From positions 1 through 53,120 of the forward strand of contig CAJUMJ010000057.1 in assembly GCA_910587095.1 (NCBI GenBank): a stretch of 53,120 bases of DNA. Reading direction: 5' to 3'. The DNA comes from an uncultured Lachnospiraceae bacterium. Its GTDB lineage: Bacteria; Bacillota; Clostridia; Lachnospirales; Lachnospiraceae. Shown here piece by piece: positions 49,584 to 53,120 of the stretch. Each line of letters starts with the position of its first letter. Position 1 is the first letter of the stretch. Under the pieces are notes generated by a model. The model was given only the letters and a program-made list of their open reading frames with translations. It was not told the origin of the DNA and did no database searches. A program made the position numbers and the translations under genes.

Positions 49584-50633
49584 ATGATTCCCATTTCAGC
49601 CTGTATCATTACGAAAAACGAAGCGGAAAATCTGGATAAGTGTCTGAGAGCCCTGAGCGCCTATCCCTTTGAAATCGTCGTGGTTGACACCGGCTCCACA
49701 GACAATTCCATGGAAGTCGCCAGACAGTATACCGACCGGGTCTATACCTTCGAGTGGATAAACGATTTTTCCGCCGCGAGAAACTATGCGGCCGGGCGCG
49801 CTTCCCACAATACGATTTTTCCCATAGATACCGACGAATTTGTCACTCGTCTGGACTGGGATGAGCTGCAGGCAGAACTTTCGGAAAATCCGAAGGCCGT
49901 CGGCAGTATTAAGCGGCTGGATTACTTTGAGACAGAGGGGGAAAGACGCTGTCAGCTCTGCCTGATCGACCGGATCTATAACAGAAAATACTATCGCTAC
50001 GACAAGCCGATCCACGAGACGCTCGTTCCCGCGACCCGTATGACCTACGCCTCCTACTCCACTTCCATTGAGGTAGATCATGTAGGCTACCTCGGTCCCG
50101 GGAACAAACTGCAGGACAAAGCCATGCGGGATATGGAACTGCTCTTGAAGGAGCTTGCGCAAAATCCTGACGAGCCCTATTATTATTTCCAGATCGCTCA
50201 AAGCTATATGCTGATGCGTGACGAGGAAAATGCGCTTTCCTATTTTCAGAAAGCCATGGAGCGACGTCCCGATCCCCTTGCCGATTACACACATGTCCTG
50301 GTGTACAACTACGGTCATCTTCTTTTGGAACAAAACCGAATGGAGGAAGCCTCCGTTATACTTGACTACTATAAATATTACTGCAATAATATGGATTATC
50401 TCTGTCTGGTGGGACTCTTTTATCTCCACCAAAATCAGCCGATCAAGGCGCTTCCCGAGTTCGTGAAAGCGCTGACGGCTCCTGAACGCGACTCGGCCGA
50501 CAGCCGGCAGCCGTCCTACTATATCGGTTACATCTACGAATTGTTCGGCAAGAAAGATATCGCCAGGACCCATTACAGAAACTGCGGCGCGGACTATCCC
50601 CCCGCAGTAGAGGCTCTGAGGCGGCTTGGCTGA
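49584..50633 (+). CDS. GT2 glycosyltransferase with TPR-like tail (copy 2)
   Basis: 349 residues with the same plan as copy 1: ISACIITKNEAENLDKCLRA, VVVDTGSTDNS, FSAARNYAAGRAS, then IDTDE as the metal-binding motif, and IHETLVP. The helical tail includes PYYYFQIAQSYMLMRDEENA, ALSYFQKAMERRPDP and ALPEFVKALTAPERDS. Copies 2 and 4 are alike (IDTDE or LDTDE; ending HYRNCG), while copies 1 and 3 share IDCDE. The start at 49584 has AAAGGAG 9 bases upstream. A gap of 65 bases separates it from copy 1; the next copy begins 40 bases after its stop. Confidence 0.88.
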   Translation: MIPISACIITKNEAENLDKCLRALSAYPFEIVVVDTGSTDNSMEVARQYTDRVYTFEWINDFSAARNYAAGRASHNTIFPIDTDEFVTRLDWDELQAELSENPKAVGSIKRLDYFETEGERRCQLCLIDRIYNRKYYRYDKPIHETLVPATRMTYASYSTSIEVDHVGYLGPGNKLQDKAMRDMELLLKELAQNPDEPYYYFQIAQSYMLMRDEENALSYFQKAMERRPDPLADYTHVLVYNYGHLLLEQNRMEEASVILDYYKYYCNNMDYLCLVGLFYLHQNQPIKALPEFVKALTAPERDSADSRQPSYYIGYIYELFGKKDIARTHYRNCGADYPPAVEALRRLG

Positions 50634-50673
50634 ATGTCCGCAAGCAATTCAACATAACAGGGGGAGAACGATT

Positions 50674-51762
50674 ATGATTCCTATATCTGTATGCATCATA
50701 GGCAAAAACGAAGAAAAAAATATTGAAAGGTGCCTTGCGCCGCTTACGTCGTATGATTTTGAAATCATCTATGTGGATACGGGCTCCACGGACCGCACGA
50801 AAGAGCTGGCTGCCAAGTACACAGACAAAATCTATGATTTTGAATGGATTGGCGATTTCTCCGCCGCCAGGAATTTTTCTCTTGGCAAAGCTTCGCACAA
50901 CTACGTGCTGGTAATCGACTGCGACGAATTTCTGACGGAAATCGACTTAGACGGCATCGAGCGGGCGATCAGCGAGCATCCCCGCGGAATCGGGCTCGTT
51001 TTGCGAATCAACCAGTGCGAGTCAAACGGCAAAATAGCCTCCTCGCCGGATCGCGTGGAACGTCTCTTTCACAAGCGGTATTACCATTACGCCTATACGA
51101 TACATGAGCAAGTCTGCGATATCAACACAAACAGTACCTACTGCGAGCGCTACGATATTCCGCTTACTTTGGATCATGTCGGCTATATCGGCACGGAGGA
51201 GGAGAAGCGTCTGAAAGCGGAGCGCAACAACGAGCTTCTCTTTAAGGAAATCGAGAAACACCCGGACGATCCTTATTTCTATTTTCAGGTAGCCCAGTCC
51301 TACAATCTGATCGACGACTACGAAAACGCCTATATCTATTATAAAAAGGCTTTCGAATTTCCGCTGTGCAAGGACGAGCTGTGGGTGCAGTTTATGGCGA
51401 TTACCTTTATCAACACCATGACGCACACCGGTCGTTCCGACGAAGCCCTGGCATTTTTTGAGCCGATTTATGACGATTTTGCCACCTCCTCGGACTTCTA
51501 CTGCAATATGGGAAACATCTATCTGAATCTGAGAGAACCGCAGCCTCTCAAGGCTATGATGGAATACGTGAAGGCTACCCAGTGTCCCGCAGTCCAGGAA
51601 GAAGGCGCCAACACTTTCGTCCCATATTACAATATGGGTGTGATCAACGAAATGCTTGGCAATGTGCCCGCCGCTTTGAACTTTTACCAGAAATCCGCAG
51701 CCTACGACTATCCGCTGGCTGTAGAAAGACTGTCCGCGTTGCGTGAATACCTGCCCCAGTAA
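50674..51762 (+). CDS. GT2 glycosyltransferase with TPR-like tail (copy 3)
   Basis: 362 residues: ISVCIIGKNEEKNIERCLAP, YVDTGSTDRT, FSAARNFSLGKAS, IDCDEF and IHEQVCD in the GT-A domain, followed by helical repeats (PYFYFQVAQSYNLIDDYENA, YIYYKKAFEFPLCKDELW, ALNFYQKSAAYDYPLAVERL). It is closest to copy 1 in the GT-A motif and to the others in the tail. The start at 50674 has GGGGGAG 8 bases upstream; the open frame from 50626 overlaps copy 2 and is not used. Confidence 0.88.
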   Translation: MIPISVCIIGKNEEKNIERCLAPLTSYDFEIIYVDTGSTDRTKELAAKYTDKIYDFEWIGDFSAARNFSLGKASHNYVLVIDCDEFLTEIDLDGIERAISEHPRGIGLVLRINQCESNGKIASSPDRVERLFHKRYYHYAYTIHEQVCDINTNSTYCERYDIPLTLDHVGYIGTEEEKRLKAERNNELLFKEIEKHPDDPYFYFQVAQSYNLIDDYENAYIYYKKAFEFPLCKDELWVQFMAITFINTMTHTGRSDEALAFFEPIYDDFATSSDFYCNMGNIYLNLREPQPLKAMMEYVKATQCPAVQEEGANTFVPYYNMGVINEMLGNVPAALNFYQKSAAYDYPLAVERLSALREYLPQ

Positions 51763-51817
51763 ACGCGGCCCTAAAATAGAAATTCGTGTGAAAAATTACA
51801 CTGAAGTGGAGATTATT

Positions 51818-52876
51818 ATGATACCTGTTTCCGTATGTATTATCACTAAAAATGAAGCCGGGCATCTGGAACAATGTCTGGATGCTCTGCGGCCCTTTCC
51901 CTTTGAGATTGTCGTTGTCGACACAGGCTCCATGGACCGCTCAAAAGAGATTGCCAAAAGGTACACTGACAAGGTTTACGATTTCGAGTGGATCGACGAC
52001 TTCTCCGCAGCCAAAAATTTCTGCGCAAGCCACGCCTCGCACAACATGATCTTGTCCCTGGACACGGACGAATTTATACGCCATGTTGACTGGGACGCTC
52101 TGCAAACGGCAATCGAGGGCAATTCCCGGAACGTGGGAACCATAGAGATGAAAAACTATTTTGATACCAGAGACGGCCGAAGATACGAAGTGTGCCGCCT
52201 GGAGCGAATCTTCGACAGGCGCTATTATCACTTTCAAAATCCGATCCACGAAATGATCTCACCGATCGGCCGAAGCCGGGATTGTTCTTATGGCACTCTG
52301 TACGATGCTCCCATAAGTGTAGACCATGTGGGTTACCTCGGTTCGGAAGACAAACTGGAAAAAAAGGCGAAACGAAATCTGTATCTGTTAAGCCAGGAAC
52401 TGGAAAAAGATCCGACCAACCCCTATCTCTATTTCCAGATCGCCCAGTGTCACCTGTTGATGCGCGACCATAAACGGGCGTGCGAATATTTCGAAAAAGC
52501 AATCCGACTCAATCCCCCTCCCACGGAAGATTACACCCGCATGTTGGTAAACAATTACGGGAATTCCCTGATCGAAATCGAACAACCCACACAGGCCGTC
52601 CGGCTGCTATCCTTCTATGATTATTATGAGAATAACGTCGATTATCTGTGCATGATCGGCCTGACTTATATGATGATCGGCCAACCCCTGAGAGCTCTGC
52701 CGGAATTTATTAAGGCGCTGTCCGCTCCCACCAGGGATTCCGTTGCCCGCGCTGTTCCCTCCTACTATGTCGGCTATCTCTACGAATTTTTCGGTAAAAT
52801 CGAGATCGCCAAAACCCACTATCGAAACTGTGGCGATTATCCTCCCGCTCTGGAAGCGCTGGAACGCCTGACTTAA
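51818..52876 (+). CDS. GT2 glycosyltransferase with TPR-like tail (copy 4)
   Basis: 352 residues, most like copy 2: VSVCIITKNEAGHLEQCLDA, VVVDTGSMDRS, FSAAKNFCASHAS, LDTDEFIRHVDW and IHEMISP, then helical repeats (PYLYFQIAQCHLLMRDHKRA, CEYFEKAIRLNPPPTEDYTR, ALPEFIKALSAPTRDS) and the end HYRNCGDYPPALEALERL. The start at 51818 has a moderate ribosome site (AAGTGGAG); the frame from 51743 overlaps copy 3. A terminator follows 24 bases after the stop. All four enzymes lack membrane segments and should act in the cytoplasm; the acceptor is not in the window. Confidence 0.88.
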   Translation: MIPVSVCIITKNEAGHLEQCLDALRPFPFEIVVVDTGSMDRSKEIAKRYTDKVYDFEWIDDFSAAKNFCASHASHNMILSLDTDEFIRHVDWDALQTAIEGNSRNVGTIEMKNYFDTRDGRRYEVCRLERIFDRRYYHFQNPIHEMISPIGRSRDCSYGTLYDAPISVDHVGYLGSEDKLEKKAKRNLYLLSQELEKDPTNPYLYFQIAQCHLLMRDHKRACEYFEKAIRLNPPPTEDYTRMLVNNYGNSLIEIEQPTQAVRLLSFYDYYENNVDYLCMIGLTYMMIGQPLRALPEFIKALSAPTRDSVARAVPSYYVGYLYEFFGKIEIAKTHYRNCGDYPPALEALERLT

Positions 52877-52900
52877 AAAAGAATGCACTCTGCGCATCCT

Positions 52901-52916
52901 GCCCGGAGGGCTTTTT
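52901..52916 (+). terminator. Terminator of the glycosyltransferase operon
   Basis: GCCC / GGGC stem with a 3-base loop and TTTTT. Short, but GC-rich and directly followed by the T-run, 24 bases after the last stop. Confidence 0.65.
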
Positions 52917-52917
52917 G

Positions 52918-52951
52918 TAATATAGGAAATCCGAAGGAATTTCCTATATTA
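52918..52951. repeat. 34-bp near-perfect palindrome beside the intron
   Basis: TAATATAGGAAAT (52918-52930) pairs with ATTTCCTATATTA (52939-52951); the 8 bases between are CCGAAGGA. It lies between the operon terminator and the 3' end of the group II intron and is probably part of the intron target site or a small dispersed repeat. Confidence 0.75.
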
Positions 52952-52954
52952 ATC

Positions 52955-53120
52955 GAGTAGGAGGCTAACCATTAGTCGGTTAGCCGACCTCTCACACCAC
53001 CGTGCGTACGGTTCCGTACACGGCGGTTCCTTAGTTTTCATAGACTACCAGATAATAGTCAAGCATGGATGTATACCCCAGCTTGGCTATTATTTTGTTT
53101 GAAAAGATTTGGTTTAAGAC
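52955..53120 (-). mobile_element. 3' part of a group II intron
   Basis: On the minus strand, after the reverse transcriptase stop, comes a domain V-like hairpin (GAACCGCCGTGTACGG, loop, CGTACGCACGGTGG; about 52988-53029). It is followed by GTGTGAGAGGTCGGC and a domain VI-like stem GGCTAACC / GGTTAGCC (52963-52985). This is the familiar end of bacterial group II introns. The 3' splice site should lie near 52955; the exact base is not certain. The intron continues beyond the window. Confidence 0.85.
53031..53120 (-). CDS. ltrA: Group II intron reverse transcriptase/maturase, C-terminal 29 residues
   Basis: The open frame at the right edge encodes VLNQIFSNKIIAKLGYTSML followed by DYYLVVYEN and a stop. 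The KLGYTSMLDYY end matches the C-terminus of intron-encoded proteins, close to the endonuclease or thumb end. The rest of the gene lies outside the window. It is on the opposite strand to the glycosyltransferase cluster. Domain V follows its stop by only a few bases, which fits an intron ORF in domain IV. Confidence 0.8.
   Translation of the reverse strand, partial: VLNQIFSNKIIAKLGYTSMLDYYLVVYEN

Noticed and set aside
49596..50573. 325-codon open frame on the minus strand opposite glycosyltransferase copy 2
   Set aside because: It is the shadow of a GC-rich real gene. It has no ribosome site, its translation resembles no family, and the plus-strand gene has full GT2 motifs.

Overview
The window reads as chromosomal DNA of a Gram-positive, low-to-mid GC anaerobe of the class Clostridia, most likely family Lachnospiraceae. 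Pointers are strong AGGAGG-type ribosome sites, a CIRCE operator on clpB, the block rho - rpmE - DUF1385 - prmC, the small families DUF4250, DUF4364, DUF975 and DUF5722, a RACo-type corrinoid activator and a NifS/NifU pair. The assignment is by family content only; no rRNA gene or tRNA was seen.

Layout. 1-8,900: a long inverted repeat at the edge, then prmC, DUF1385, rpmE and rho (minus strand), malic enzyme and a DUF4364 regulator (plus), a DUF5722 glycosidase-like membrane protein and a NodB-type deacetylase. 8,900-18,200: a VanRS-like two-component system with a DUF975 membrane protein, RACo overlapping a small DUF4250 gene, an S66 carboxypeptidase and clpB with a sigma-A promoter and CIRCE. 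18,200-28,900: an accessory region next to the clpB promoter. It holds an integrase, an excisionase-like gene, a 5'-truncated FtsK-type ATPase, a RelE/ParE toxin-antitoxin pair, a BRCT protein, an RtcB-PrfH RNA-repair/ribosome-rescue operon, an Rpn nuclease, several gene relics (ParM-like, IS3 transposase, a frameshifted gene, an Rpn 5' fragment) and an ECF sigma factor with its probable anti-sigma partner. 28,900-39,500: a chemoreceptor coupled to a substrate-binding lipoprotein; a cobalamin riboswitch with a terminator, controlling a DUF4430 protein and an ECF-transporter S component; a sugar isomerase/oxidoreductase pair with a divergent AraC regulator; a MotA/MotB-like (ZorA/ZorB-like) pair; and a type I holin-like toxin locus with a probable antisense RNA. 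39,500-48,200: two GH13 alpha-glucosidases, a small Met-rich protein, an AraC regulator, nifU-nifS and a BlaI/BlaR1 pair. 48,200-53,120: four tandem GT2-TPR glycosyltransferases (SunS-like architecture), then the 3' end of a group II intron with the last 29 codons of its reverse transcriptase.

How the genes work together. The B12 riboswitch, DUF4430 protein and S component form a probable corrinoid uptake unit. RtcB and PrfH form a repair and rescue pair for cut RNA or damaged ribosomes. The binding protein and chemoreceptor form a sensing pair. The four glycosyltransferases look like duplicates from one ancestor. Most genes from 5,953 to 31,929 lie on the minus strand in short operons with intrinsic terminators. 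Many start codons were moved inward from the longest open frame to a codon with a good Shine-Dalgarno sequence; the text gives the reason each time.
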